Assembly (NCBI RefSeq): GCF_022760175.1
Contig: NZ_CP094326.1
Span: forward strand, 1,600,804 to 1,664,803
From: Zhouia spongiae
GTDB taxonomy: Bacteria; Bacteroidota; Bacteroidia; Flavobacteriales; Flavobacteriaceae
Length of the DNA: 64,000 bases
Reading direction: 5' to 3'
In this document: one piece after another, positions 9,278-18,580 of the stretch
How the letters are laid out: every line of letters starts with the position of its first letter
Numbering within the stretch: the first letter of the stretch is position 1
Made by a program: the position numbers and the translations under genes
Notes under the pieces: model-generated
What the model was told of the DNA's origin: nothing
The model's database searches: none
The model's input: the letters and a program-made list of their open reading frames with translations, nothing else

Positions 9278-9463
9278 CTATGCAGCTTTTTTAAGCTTTA
9301 AAAGGTCATACATAGGACAACGTTTACAACGCTTGTCTTCACCCTTTTTAAATTTTTTACAGCATTTAGACTTACAGCCTTTATTTGATTTGGCTTCAAT
9401 CTTTTTAAGCTTCTTATTTTCTTTTTTCTTCTCCTTCTTGTCTTTCTTCTTGCCCAACTTCAT
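9278..9463 (-). CDS. small Lys/Cys-rich protein of unknown function
   Basis: A 61-residue protein (67 if a GTG at 9481 is used instead of the ATG at 9463). The first half is a run of Lys/Glu residues likely to be an extended or helical basic tail. The second half has five cysteines in a compact pattern, KCCKKF and KRCKRCPMYDL, with an earlier single Cys (GCK), which could form a small zinc knuckle or iron-binding site. It is followed directly by a strong terminator, which argues that it is a real transcript. I do not recognise a characterised family; similar short KRCKxCPM proteins seem to occur in flavobacteria. Nucleic-acid binding is a guess based on charge. Confidence 0.55.
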   Translation of the reverse strand: MKLGKKKDKKEKKKENKKLKKIEAKSNKGCKSKCCKKFKKGEDKRCKRCPMYDLLKLKKAA

Positions 9464-9539
9464 TCTTGTTTTGCTGGGCACAAATATAACTGTTTATATT
9501 AAATCTAAATAAAATTTAACATTTTGAGTTTGTTAAAAT

Positions 9540-10058
9540 TTATTGTGGAGATATTGATGCTGAACTCGTTACAGAAAGTTGTTGAATGTCCCGGTCAAAG
9601 AGATACAAACCGCTCTTGTCATCACCGATGATGTTTATCTTATCAAGGATGGTTCGTGCTACAGCCTCTTCTTCAATTTGCTCTGCAACGTACCATTGAA
9701 GGAAATTATGTGTAGTATAATCTTTTTCCTGGAGTGTTTCATGAACCAGCTCATTAATGCTATTGGTTACAAAAACCTCATGGTCATACAATTCTTTAAA
9801 CATTTCCTGAAAAGAGTTAAAGGTTATATTGGGAGCGTTTAGTTCCGATATTTTGGCATGGCCTCCGCGTTCGTTCACAAATTTGATCAGCTTTAACATA
9901 TGCATGCGTTCTTCGTCAGATTGCTTGTACATGAATTGTGCTACCCCTTCCAAGCCTTTTACTTCGGCCCAACATGCCATAGCAAGATATATTTGAGCTG
10001 ATTCTGCTTCTCTTCTTATCTGTAGATTTAATAAAGATTCAATTTTATCTGACAACAT
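9540..10058 (-). CDS. ftnA: ferritin
   Basis: A 172-residue non-heme bacterial ferritin that oxidises Fe(II) and stores it in a 24-mer shell. Four-helix-bundle ligands are visible: Glu in RREAESAQIYLAM (near 17), the Glu and His of SDEERMHML (near 50 and 53), Glu in the third helix (DHEVFVTNSI) and Gln in YVAEQIEEE. No heme-ligating Met or bacterioferritin features were seen. Length and start (MLSDKIESLL) fit the family. It is separated from its neighbours by about 80-bp gaps and is probably monocistronic. Confidence 0.95.
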   Translation of the reverse strand: MLSDKIESLLNLQIRREAESAQIYLAMACWAEVKGLEGVAQFMYKQSDEERMHMLKLIKFVNERGGHAKISELNAPNITFNSFQEMFKELYDHEVFVTNSINELVHETLQEKDYTTHNFLQWYVAEQIEEEAVARTILDKINIIGDDKSGLYLFDRDIQQLSVTSSASISPQ

Positions 10059-10141
10059 AGTATTATGATTTTTTTGTGTTCCACGTAAAGTTAAACAATA
10101 AAAGGAAGATTTCTAAACGGTACTATCTATTTAGAAGCAGA

Positions 10142-11020
10142 TTAAAAATGAACAATAACCCCAACGGTACCAGGCCCGAAACTCAGGCTCCAATCTGTCT
10201 TTTTTTGCTTTGAGTTATATTTTTCGTCGTATTTGGAATCGAGGTATTTATCAATGGCTTCAACAGTAAAGATGCTTATAGCGACACTCAAACCCACGTC
10301 GCTGAGCCAGTGAGCGCCGTCCCATAATCTTGAGGCACCGGGTATGATACCTAAAGTATAGATTCCGGCTTTTACCCAGGGGCTTTTAAATTGTTTGGCA
10401 ATTGCGTATGCGTTTGTAAATGCTAAAATTGTATGCCCGGATGGAAATGAATGATAATCCGCATCGCCTGTAAAAGGATAAAAAGTGTTTTTTGGATCTC
10501 CGGATCGGGGGCGAGCCCTCCCAAAAGTGTATTTGCTTACTTGTTGTAGTAAGCCTGCCGCTGAGGCAGACGAAATAAGCAGAACCCCGGTACGTCTTAA
10601 CTTTTCATTTTTGGTAAACAAGCCGGTAAGATAAACGACTCCTGTGATCATATAGTTGTTTTGCGGACTTCCGTAATACCAACCATAGTCCTGAATGAAC
10701 TGAGGGATATTTTCTTTTTGATCTTCAAAGAATGTTTTGGCATCTCCATCAATAGTGTACAGAAGAGCAGTCCCCGTAGCCACCCCGCCAAAAGTCAGCC
10801 AGTTGTTCTTGTCCCAGTGAAATGGCCGGCTATAAGCATAGCCCATCCCTCCGAATACATTGCCCATATCGTATTTAAAATGCTGCCATGTAGTTTTTTC
10901 ATCCTTATCTGCTTCCTGGGAAAAACTATTAACAGAGCTTAACAGGCATGTTATCAGAAAGAAAATAATAGGACTTTCTTTAAAAGTAAATTTCCTGTGC
11001 CAGTCTATATGTGTTTGCAT
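10142..11020 (-). CDS. PAP2-family phosphatase
   Basis: A 292-residue secreted or membrane phosphatase of the PAP2/haloperoxidase superfamily. The three catalytic motifs are intact: KYTFGRARP, FPSGHT and SRLWDGAHWLSD. A hydrophobic signal segment (about 17-34) precedes a charged linker; two or three weaker membrane segments surround the motifs. Likely substrates are undecaprenyl diphosphate or another lipid phosphate in the periplasm or inner membrane. The ATG at 11020 overlaps the upstream gene by 41 bases, suggesting coupled translation; no nearer Met precedes the signal segment, which supports this start. Confidence 0.88.
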   Translation of the reverse strand: MQTHIDWHRKFTFKESPIIFFLITCLLSSVNSFSQEADKDEKTTWQHFKYDMGNVFGGMGYAYSRPFHWDKNNWLTFGGVATGTALLYTIDGDAKTFFEDQKENIPQFIQDYGWYYGSPQNNYMITGVVYLTGLFTKNEKLRRTGVLLISSASAAGLLQQVSKYTFGRARPRSGDPKNTFYPFTGDADYHSFPSGHTILAFTNAYAIAKQFKSPWVKAGIYTLGIIPGASRLWDGAHWLSDVGLSVAISIFTVEAIDKYLDSKYDEKYNSKQKKTDWSLSFGPGTVGVIVHF

Positions 11021-11882
11021 GTGCTTCTACAATTGATTTAATATCGGGAGAATAACCACCACCCATGCTGCATTGCACAGGGATTGATAAATTATGTAAT
11101 AAAGATAATACATAATCATCACGTTTTTTACATCCCTCTATGGTTAGTCCGAGTTTTCCTAACTTATCCGTCTTTAAGATATCTACACCACATAAATAAA
11201 ATATAAAATCCGGTTTTTCTTTGTCGATTAATTTAGGGAGGACATTATCTAAAATAGTAAGATATTCTTTATCGTTCATGTCGTCGTGCAGTTCGATATC
11301 CAAATCACTTTTTTCCTTTTTAAAAGGATAATTGTTTTTGCCGTGCATCGAAAAAGTGAAAACAGAATCATCTTTCTGAAAGATCTCTGCCGTACCGTTT
11401 CCCTGGTGGACGTCAAGGTCAATCATTAAGATCTTTTTAGCCAGTTGGTTGTGTTGGAGATATCGGGCACCGATGGCCTGGTCGTTTAGCAAACAGAAAG
11501 CTTCTCCATGAGAAGTATAGGCATGATGGGTGCCACCCGCAATATTCATGGCTATTCCGTATGTAAGGGCATATTCGCAACCTTTGATGGTCCCGTCTGC
11601 AATGATAACCTCCCGATCTACCAGTTCTTTTGAAAGAGGAAAGCCGGTTTTCCTGATTTCCCTTGGCTTTAGCGTTAAGTCTTTTAAATGCTTAAAATAA
11701 ACATCATCATGCACGCTCAGGACGTGTTTATCATCAGGAAAATCAGGAGTGAAAAAGTTCTCTTGATTGCATGTGCCTTCATGTGTGAGTTGCTGAGGGA
11801 GCAATTCGTATTTTATCATCGGAAAACGATGCCCATCAGGCAATGGGTGTTTATAAATTGGATGATACGCTATTTTGAGCAT
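10980..11882 (-). CDS. histone deacetylase family protein (AcuC/acetylpolyamine amidohydrolase-like)
   Basis: A 300-residue zinc-dependent deacetylase of the arginase/HDAC fold. Visible catalytic features are GGTHHAYTSHGEAFC (tandem His), DLDVHQGNGTAEIF (Asp and His zinc ligands), FSMHGKNNYP, and GVDILKTDKLG late in the protein. Short bacterial members of this family deacetylate small acetylated amines or acetyl-lysine rather than histones; the substrate cannot be read from the sequence. It lies between metG (14-base gap upstream) and the PAP2 gene (overlap downstream), so it is probably part of a metG-led transcript. Confidence 0.9.
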   Translation of the reverse strand: MLKIAYHPIYKHPLPDGHRFPMIKYELLPQQLTHEGTCNQENFFTPDFPDDKHVLSVHDDVYFKHLKDLTLKPREIRKTGFPLSKELVDREVIIADGTIKGCEYALTYGIAMNIAGGTHHAYTSHGEAFCLLNDQAIGARYLQHNQLAKKILMIDLDVHQGNGTAEIFQKDDSVFTFSMHGKNNYPFKKEKSDLDIELHDDMNDKEYLTILDNVLPKLIDKEKPDFIFYLCGVDILKTDKLGKLGLTIEGCKKRDDYVLSLLHNLSIPVQCSMGGGYSPDIKSIVEAHANTYRLAQEIYF

Positions 11883-11895
11883 AGCTACCCTTGTT

Positions 11896-13950
11896 TTAAT
11901 TTATAGTTGCCCCGTTTGGAGTGTTTTCTTCATCCGGATTCATAAATACTAATTTACCTTCTGTATCTTCAGTCATCAGGATCATACCTTCACTTTCAAC
12001 GCCTCTGAGTTTTCTTGGAGCAAGATTAGCTAATACGGTAACTTTCTTACCTATAATGTCTTCAGGTTTAAAATGCTCCGCAATCCCTGAAACAATTGTC
12101 CTGATGTCAAGTCCCGTATCCACCTTAAGAACCAATAACTTTTTAGCTTTAGGCATTTTTTCAGCCTCGACGATTGTTCCGACTCTCATATCAAGTTTTG
12201 AGAAGTCTTCGTAAGAAATAGTATCTTTTAAAGGTTCTAATTCTTTATTTGCCTGCTCATTAGCTTTCTTGGTGGCTTCGAGCTTTTCCAATTGTTTTTC
12301 TATTTCAGCATCCTCAATTTTAGAAAAAAGTAATTCACTTTTGTTAATTTTATGATTTGCTTCTATAAGGACATCTTTTGAATGAACATCATTCCAGTTT
12401 AAACTGTTTTCTTGGTTTAATATTTTTTTCAGTTTTGAAGCTGTAAACGGTAAGAAAGGTTCACTCAAAACAGCCAGGGCCGAAGCTATTTGAAGCGCAA
12501 CATACATAATAGTTTTTACCCGTTCTTCGTCTGTTTTTATAAGCTTCCACGGTTCGGCATCAGCCAGGTATTTATTACCCAGCCTGGCAACATTCATCAG
12601 TTCTTGCGAAGCCTCCCTGAATCGATAACGGTTTAACGATGCTTCTATAGTTCCAGGGAATGCTTTTAACTCTTCAAGGGCTTTGCGATCTTCTTCTGTA
12701 AGATCTCCAGGTTGAGGAATTATACCCTCGTAATACTTATTAGTAAGAACAACGACACGATTAATGAAATTTCCGAATATAGCAACTAATTCGTTGTTGT
12801 TTCGCGATTGAAAATCTTTCCATGTAAAGTCGTTGTCTTTTGTTTCAGGAGCATTCGCGGTTAATACATAGCGTAATACATCTTGTTTTTCCGGAAACTC
12901 TTCCAAATACTCATGCAGCCAGACCGCCCAGTTTTTTGATGTAGATAATTTGTTGCCTTCTAAGTTTAAAAACTCGTTGGCAGGGACATTTTCCGGAAGA
13001 ATAAAATCACCATGTGCCTTTAACATACTTGGGAAGATGATGCAGTGGAATACGATGTTGTCCTTTCCGATGAAATGAACAAGTTGTGTTTCTTTATCTT
13101 TCCAATATGGTTCCCAGTCTTTACCTTCCCTGTCTGCCCATTCCTTGGTTGAAGAAATATATCCGATAGGCGCATCAAACCAAACATATAAAACTTTACC
13201 TTCGGCTCCTTTTACGGGTACAGGGATCCCCCAGTCCAGATCACGCGTAACAGCACGAGGCTTTAAACCTTCATCAACCCAGCTTTTAACTTGTCCGTAT
13301 ACGTTAGGCTTCCAGTCTTTTTTATGGCCTTCTAAAATCCATTCTTTTAAGAATGATTCATATTTGTCCAATGGTAAAAACCAGTGTCTTGTTTCTTTAA
13401 GAATTGGTTTGGATCCTGAGATAGTTGACTTTGGATTGATTAAATCAGTGGCGTTTAAAGAACTACCGCATTTTTCACACTGATCACCATATGCTTCTTC
13501 GTTACCGCATTTAGGGCATGTTCCGGTTACAAATCTGTCAGCTAAAAATTGTTTGACCTCATCATCGTACAGTTGTTCTGTTACTTCTTCAATAAACTCA
13601 CCTTCCTCGTATAGCTTTTTAAAAAAATCAGAGGCGGTTTTATGATGAATTTCAGCTGAGGTACGGGAGTAATTGTCAAAAGAAATGCCAAAATCGGCAA
13701 ATGATTTTTTAATGATACCGTGATACTTATCTATAATTTCCTGCGGACTTACGCCTTCTTTTTTTGCCTTCATCGGGATGGCCACTCCGTGTTCGTCACT
13801 TCCACAAATAAAAGCGACATCGTTTCCTTTTAAACGCAGATAGCGGGAGTATATATCGGCAGGAACATAAACTCCTGCCAGATGGCCTATATGAATAGGA
13901 CCGTTGGTGTATGGTAAAGCTGCTGTTATAGTATATCTTTTAGACATCAT
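11896..13950 (-). CDS. metG: methionine--tRNA ligase
   Basis: Class I aminoacyl-tRNA synthetase that charges tRNA-Met. The HIGH motif is PIHIGHL near residue 20, the zinc-binding insertion shows CPKCG ... CEKCG near 145-163, and the KMSKS-like loop reads KLSTSK near 340. The C-terminal 110 residues form the EMAP/Trbp111-type tRNA-binding domain ([23 protein letters not shown]). Length is as expected for the dimeric form. Two consecutive ATGs (13950 and 13947) are possible starts; the open frame also begins with a TTG at 13953. A -7 box at 13970-13977 supports initiation here. Confidence 0.97.
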   Translation of the reverse strand: MMSKRYTITAALPYTNGPIHIGHLAGVYVPADIYSRYLRLKGNDVAFICGSDEHGVAIPMKAKKEGVSPQEIIDKYHGIIKKSFADFGISFDNYSRTSAEIHHKTASDFFKKLYEEGEFIEEVTEQLYDDEVKQFLADRFVTGTCPKCGNEEAYGDQCEKCGSSLNATDLINPKSTISGSKPILKETRHWFLPLDKYESFLKEWILEGHKKDWKPNVYGQVKSWVDEGLKPRAVTRDLDWGIPVPVKGAEGKVLYVWFDAPIGYISSTKEWADREGKDWEPYWKDKETQLVHFIGKDNIVFHCIIFPSMLKAHGDFILPENVPANEFLNLEGNKLSTSKNWAVWLHEYLEEFPEKQDVLRYVLTANAPETKDNDFTWKDFQSRNNNELVAIFGNFINRVVVLTNKYYEGIIPQPGDLTEEDRKALEELKAFPGTIEASLNRYRFREASQELMNVARLGNKYLADAEPWKLIKTDEERVKTIMYVALQIASALAVLSEPFLPFTASKLKKILNQENSLNWNDVHSKDVLIEANHKINKSELLFSKIEDAEIEKQLEKLEATKKANEQANKELEPLKDTISYEDFSKLDMRVGTIVEAEKMPKAKKLLVLKVDTGLDIRTIVSGIAEHFKPEDIIGKKVTVLANLAPRKLRGVESEGMILMTEDTEGKLVFMNPDEENTPNGATIN

Positions 13951-13969
13951 CAAAAATTTATTGAAGTTG

Positions 13970-13977
13970 CAAAAATA
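13970..13977 (-). promoter_or_regulatory. Bacteroidota -7 box of metG (TATTTTTG)
   Basis: On the minus strand TATTTTTG, a full TAnnTTTG match, lies about 20 bases before the metG ATG. No TTG at the optimal distance upstream was found. Confidence 0.55.
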
Positions 13978-14216
13978 AGGATTTTACGTAGAAGAATAAA
14001 CGGGATTCTTTTTCTAATCATAGAGATCGGGGTATAACAGGGAAAATAAGAAGGTAATGTACAGATACAGCCGTACTCATTTCATTGTATTTCCTCCCGG
14101 GGAGAATATTTAGTTCGTTCAGTGGTAGCACCAGCATAAATTTCTCACTGCATTTACGTATATTCGCAATGACAAAAATTATGTCGCTTTGAAACAAAAT
14201 TAAAAACAATCATCTT

Positions 14217-14651
14217 ATGTATTCTACGCTACTCACCTTACATTCTTACTGGGCATTTTTAACCTTGTTAGTGTTGTTATTTGCAAGTTTTAATGCCATT
14301 ACCGGTTATTATGGTAACAGAAATTTTGCCATGGGCAAAGATTTGCGGATAAGTCTTTTTGCATTGATATTTACCCATATTCAAATCTTATTAGGGTTGA
14401 TTTTGTATTTCACTTCTCCTTATTTCGCTATGTGGAGTGAAGGTGGTGTGATGGCAAATCCGATTGCAAGACTTATATTGGTTGAGCATCCGTTTACGAA
14501 CATTTTAGCGGTAGCTTTAATCACCATAGGATGGTCTAAACATAAAAAGCAGGAAGCATCGAAAGCCAAGTTCGGTAAAATAGCCTTGTTTTATACCATC
14601 GGTCTTATTTTGTTACTTTCGAGAATACCATATTCCAATTGGTTAAATTAA
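14217..14651 (+). CDS. cytochrome-b-like four-helix membrane protein
   Basis: A 144-residue integral membrane protein with four hydrophobic segments (about 8-28, 43-66, 90-112, 118-138). Conserved-looking histidines at the helix ends (LHSYWAF, FTHIQILLG, VEHPFTN) are placed as in small diheme cytochrome-b-like proteins, the label flavobacterial relatives usually carry. Whether heme is really bound is unknown. It is isolated: 263 bases upstream have no gene, and a strong bidirectional hairpin closes it at 14661. Confidence 0.75.
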   Translation: MYSTLLTLHSYWAFLTLLVLLFASFNAITGYYGNRNFAMGKDLRISLFALIFTHIQILLGLILYFTSPYFAMWSEGGVMANPIARLILVEHPFTNILAVALITIGWSKHKKQEASKAKFGKIALFYTIGLILLLSRIPYSNWLN

Positions 14652-14660
14652 AAAATACCG

Positions 14661-14685
14661 AAAGCGCCTTCAGGGCGCTTTTTTT
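14661..14685. terminator. bidirectional terminator
   Basis: AAAGCGCC (14661-14668) pairs with GGCGCTTT (14674-14681) around a 5-base loop and runs into TTTTT. It serves the plus-strand gene ending at 14651 and overlaps the last codons of the convergent minus-strand gene ending at 14670. Confidence 0.85.
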
Positions 14686-15746
14686 ATCAGGTAGACATAT
14701 ACCGGGAAATGGTCGCTGTACCCTCCGGTATAATTGCCGTTGGCATAACTTCTGAACGGGTATCCTTTATATTTGCCGGATAATGATGTTAAAAAAGCTT
14801 TGTTGAATATCCCTGCTTTCCAGAATGTGTAATGTTCCCTGTTTTTTTCTGTTAACGAGGCGCTCAGTATAATTTGATCAAACAGGTTCCATTGGTCCCG
14901 GTATGCAAGAGAGCCGTATCCTTTTTCATGCATTAACAGCATTGGGTTGTATAATTGTCCTTCGATTTCGATTTTGCCTTTAGCGTTTAAAATGGTCTTG
15001 ATACTCCGGTTTGTCGGGTCATCGTTAAAATCTCCCATCGTAATAATTTTGGCAGATTGGTTTAAGTTTAAAAGCGAATCGATTATTTTCCGGTTAAGGC
15101 GTGCAGCGGCTTCTCTTTTATGGCTGCTTTTAAGTTCTCCTCCTCTTCTGGATGGCCAATGGTTTACAAGAATATGGATTTTTTCGCCGTCTAGTCTTCC
15201 GGTAACAAGAAGCTGATCCCGGGTATATTCCCTTTCATTATTTTCATTGTTTAATTTCAGATAATAATTCTGAAAACTGTCGGGGATGAAAATCTCATGC
15301 TTGTATATTAAAGCTACATCAATACCCCTGACGTCCGGAGAATCAAAATGAATAATTCCGTAATTGTATTTTTGGAGATGCCGGCTTCTGATAAGATCGT
15401 TTAAAACACCCTGATTTTCTACTTCGCATAAACCTATGATATCGGGTGGAGTTTTGGTCAGCTCCCTGCCTATCCGGGAGATTGTAAATGCTATTTTCTC
15501 TACCTTGTCGTTGTATTTGTTTTTTGTCCAACGATCTTTCCCTTCCGGAGTCCTGCTCTCATCATACTTTAAAGAATCGTCGATGGTGTCAAATAAATTT
15601 TCAACATTGTAAAACGCTATTGTTCGTATTCGGTAATTTCTTTCCTGTGCATAACTAATATAAAATATGAATAAGTAAAATACTGTCATAAAAACACGTA
15701 AAATTTTACTTAAAAAATTAATGTATTTTGTTTTTTTAAAAGGCAT
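14670..15746 (-). CDS. secreted endonuclease/exonuclease/phosphatase family protein
   Basis: A 358-residue metal-dependent phosphodiesterase of the DNase I/EEP fold. The motif order is complete: FYNVENLFD near 44-52, IGLCEVEN near 104, the NHWPSRRGGE segment near 190, MGDFNDDP near 238 and SDHFPVYV at the C-terminus. An N-terminal hydrophobic segment ending SYAQ marks export. It diverges from a TonB-dependent receptor plus a DUF5689/lamin-tail lipoprotein, a neighbourhood that suggests breakdown of extracellular DNA, RNA or phosphodiesters and uptake of the products. A sugar- or lipid-phosphatase role is equally possible from motifs alone. Confidence 0.88.
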   Translation of the reverse strand: MPFKKTKYINFLSKILRVFMTVFYLFIFYISYAQERNYRIRTIAFYNVENLFDTIDDSLKYDESRTPEGKDRWTKNKYNDKVEKIAFTISRIGRELTKTPPDIIGLCEVENQGVLNDLIRSRHLQKYNYGIIHFDSPDVRGIDVALIYKHEIFIPDSFQNYYLKLNNENNEREYTRDQLLVTGRLDGEKIHILVNHWPSRRGGELKSSHKREAAARLNRKIIDSLLNLNQSAKIITMGDFNDDPTNRSIKTILNAKGKIEIEGQLYNPMLLMHEKGYGSLAYRDQWNLFDQIILSASLTEKNREHYTFWKAGIFNKAFLTSLSGKYKGYPFRSYANGNYTGGYSDHFPVYVYLIKKAP

Positions 15747-15813
15747 AATCTTACTTTAATGTAAGTAAATTAATAAATTTTATTTAAATTTAGGGTTGTT
15801 GAATGAAAATTAT

Positions 15814-18569
15814 ATGGAGCGTTATCCGTTAACATACAGGGAGTTATTGTTTGTTTTGATGATGTTTGTTGGGTTGCAGCTGAAGAGTCAAAATGTGAAA
15901 GGAAGATTGTTGGACAATAAGACGTTAGCACCTTTGGGTAACGTGATCGTAAAGGTTCAAGGGCATTCATTACAAACCAAAAGCAATGAGGATGGCAGGT
16001 TTTTTCTTAAGAGTATACGTCATGGGCAACAAGTTTTAATTTTTAAAACGAGTGATTATTCAACGGCTAAATATCCTTTAACCATAAGTAATAATTCTGA
16101 TTTTGACCTGGGAGATTTGTTGTTGGAGCGGGATATGACCCGGGATTTTCAGGATAATATTATTTTTCTTTCCGGAGATGAACTTTCAGGAGAAGGATTT
16201 GACATAGAGGCTTCACCCAGGTTGCTACAAGCCAGTAAAGATGTTTATTTAAACAGGGTCTCCTTTGATTTTAGCCAGGTGTTTTTTAAAGTGCGTGGTT
16301 ATGATTCGAGAGAGGGTACGGTGCTTATAAATGGGCTGCCGATGAATAGGTTTTACAATGGAAGGCCGCAATGGAATAACTGGGGCGGCCTGAATGACGT
16401 AACCAGGGATCAGGAGTTTACAATGGGATTGCTACCAGCATCATCCACCTTTGGAGGGTTGCTGGGGGCTACAAATATTATTGTCAGGCCTTCCACATTT
16501 CGAAAAGGTTTAAGACTGTCGTCCTCATTGTCGGGAAGGACGTATACGGGGAGGTTTATGGCAACATATAATTCAGGAAAACAAGAGGGTAAATTGTCAT
16601 ATAGCCTGTCGGCATCCAGGCGATGGGCAAAGGAGGGTTTTATGGATGGTACATTGTATGATGCTTATTCGCTTTTCGCAAGTGTCGAGTTAGGGATAGA
16701 CGACCATCAAAGTGTTGTCTTGACAGGGGTGTATGCTCCGAATAATAGAGGGGGTTCAGCACCGGTTACCAGGGAGGTTTTTGATCTCCTGGGGAGGGCA
16801 TATAATCCATATTGGGGCTTTCAGGACGGAAAAATAAGGAACGCCAGGACAAGAAAGATTGACGAACCTTTTTTTATGATAAATCACTTTCTGGAAACAA
16901 AAAAGATCAGGTTTAATACGGGTGTGGCTTATCAGTTCGGGAGCTATGCCAAAGGGCGCTTGGGTTACTATAATGCTCCAAACCCGGATCCGGTGTATTA
17001 TCGTTATTTGCCAAGCTTTTATATAAACAGTCCCTCAGGAGCGAATTTTGAAAACGCTAATATAGCCAAGGAATACCTTTTACAATCACCACAGATTGAT
17101 TGGCCGGAGCTTTATTCAGCAAATCTAAACCCGGGTAATGAAGGTAAATCGGCTTATGTTCAATACGACGACAGGATCGACATGAATAAAATTATCGTGG
17201 CCTCGAATGCAAAGATCCAAATAACAGATCATTTTAGTATTGATCTGGGAGGCACTTACCGGGGGCTGAATTCTGAAAATTATGCTGTTGTAGGTGACCT
17301 TCTGGGAGGAGATTTTATGAAGATATAGATCCGTTTACAGGTACCGGTAACGATTTGAATAGCGATCCCAAAAGGACAGAAGGTGACAGGTTTAATTATA
17401 ACTACCGTATCAATGCCAGTGAGCTAAGTGCATTTATACAACCCCGTATTATGTACGATGATTTGGATGTGTTTCTGTCAGGTTCTTTTACTCAGACCGG
17501 TTATCAGAGGGACGGATTGTTTTTAAACGAACGTTTTGAAAATAACTCGTTGGGTAAAAGCGAGAAAAAGGCTTTTACAAATTTTGCAGCTAAAACGGGC
17601 TTGCTTTATAGGTTTACAGGAAGACATATGGTGATGCTTAACGGAGCATATATTAAAAAAGCTCCTGCACTTCAAAATTCATTTATCAATCCCCGGGAAA
17701 ATAATGAACCGGTATCGGGGTTGACTTCAGAAACAATAACAGCGACAACGATGAGCTATTTAATGTCGCTTGAAAAATTGAAAGCGCGGCTTACCGGTTA
17801 CTATACTAAATTTGAAGATCTTACCGAGGTGAATTTCTTTTATTACGAAGGAGGCGTGGGGAGTGATTTTGTACAGGAGGCAGTAACAGGTATCGATAAG
17901 TTGCATTATGGAGGTGAACTGGCTTTGGAGTATCAAATCTCTCCAGGTGTTAAGCTGTCAGCAGTGGCAGGCTATGGTAATTTTTCTTTTAATGATGATG
18001 CTCATGTGACAATCAACTTCGATACTTCCGGAAGGGATGAAGAAGGAATACATCCCGATGGTTTCTTAGCCTTGGGGAAATCTGATATCAAAGGATATAA
18101 ATTGGCTGCGGGACCCCAGAAGGTTTATTCTTTAGGGATCGAATATCGAGATCCTGAATATTGGTGGGTGCGTTTGACCGGTAATTTTTTGGGAGCTAAT
18201 TATATCGATATATCAACAATTACAAGAACAGACAGTTTTTACCTGGATCCCGGGACAGGTGAGTCATTTCCGGGGGCTACTGATGAGGCAGTAGCACGAT
18301 TATTGAAACAGGAGAAACTTGATGATGTGTATTTGTTAAACCTGGTAGGTGGAAAATCGTGGCTATATAAAGGTAAATATATCAGTTTGTTTGCCAGTAT
18401 CAATAATGTGTTTGACGGACTGTTTCGTACAGGTGGTTTTGAGCAGAGCCGGAACGGAAATTTTGGCCAGATGGCTCAGGATAATTTAAGGGGAACACCG
18501 TCTTTCGGACCTAAATACTGGTATGGGTACGGAAGAACCTATTTTATCAATTTGTCAATCAGCCTATAA
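15814..18569 (+). pseudogene. TonB-dependent receptor, interrupted by a one-base frameshift
   Basis: An outer-membrane beta-barrel receptor of about 918 residues split between two frames. The first part (ATG at 15814; the open frame begins at a TTG 18 bases earlier) carries a signal segment, a carboxypeptidase-regulatory-like domain, and a plug (KVRGYDSREGTVLINGLPM), then stops at 17326-17328. The second frame is open from before the stop and continues the barrel to YFINLSISL at 18569. At 17311-17319 the reading GAT TTT ATG becomes GAT TTT TAT GAA, restoring the expected DFYEDIDPF, if one T is added to the TTTT run at 17313-17316. So either a recent single-base deletion or a homopolymer sequencing error. 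Barrel sequence on both sides is undecayed. It precedes its partner lipoprotein by 11 bases. Confidence 0.88.
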
Positions 18570-18580
18570 ATGATGATCAG

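Noticed and set aside
14018-14209. 63-codon minus-strand frame upstream of the cytochrome-b-like gene
   Set aside because: No recognisable features and it sits on the strand opposite to the promoter side of the downstream gene. It is most likely chance.
17313-17328. Programmed -1 frameshift in the TonB-dependent receptor
   Set aside because: There is no canonical X-XXY-YYZ slippery heptamer and no clear downstream pseudoknot; receptors of this family are not known to use frameshifting. A one-base deletion or sequencing error is simpler.
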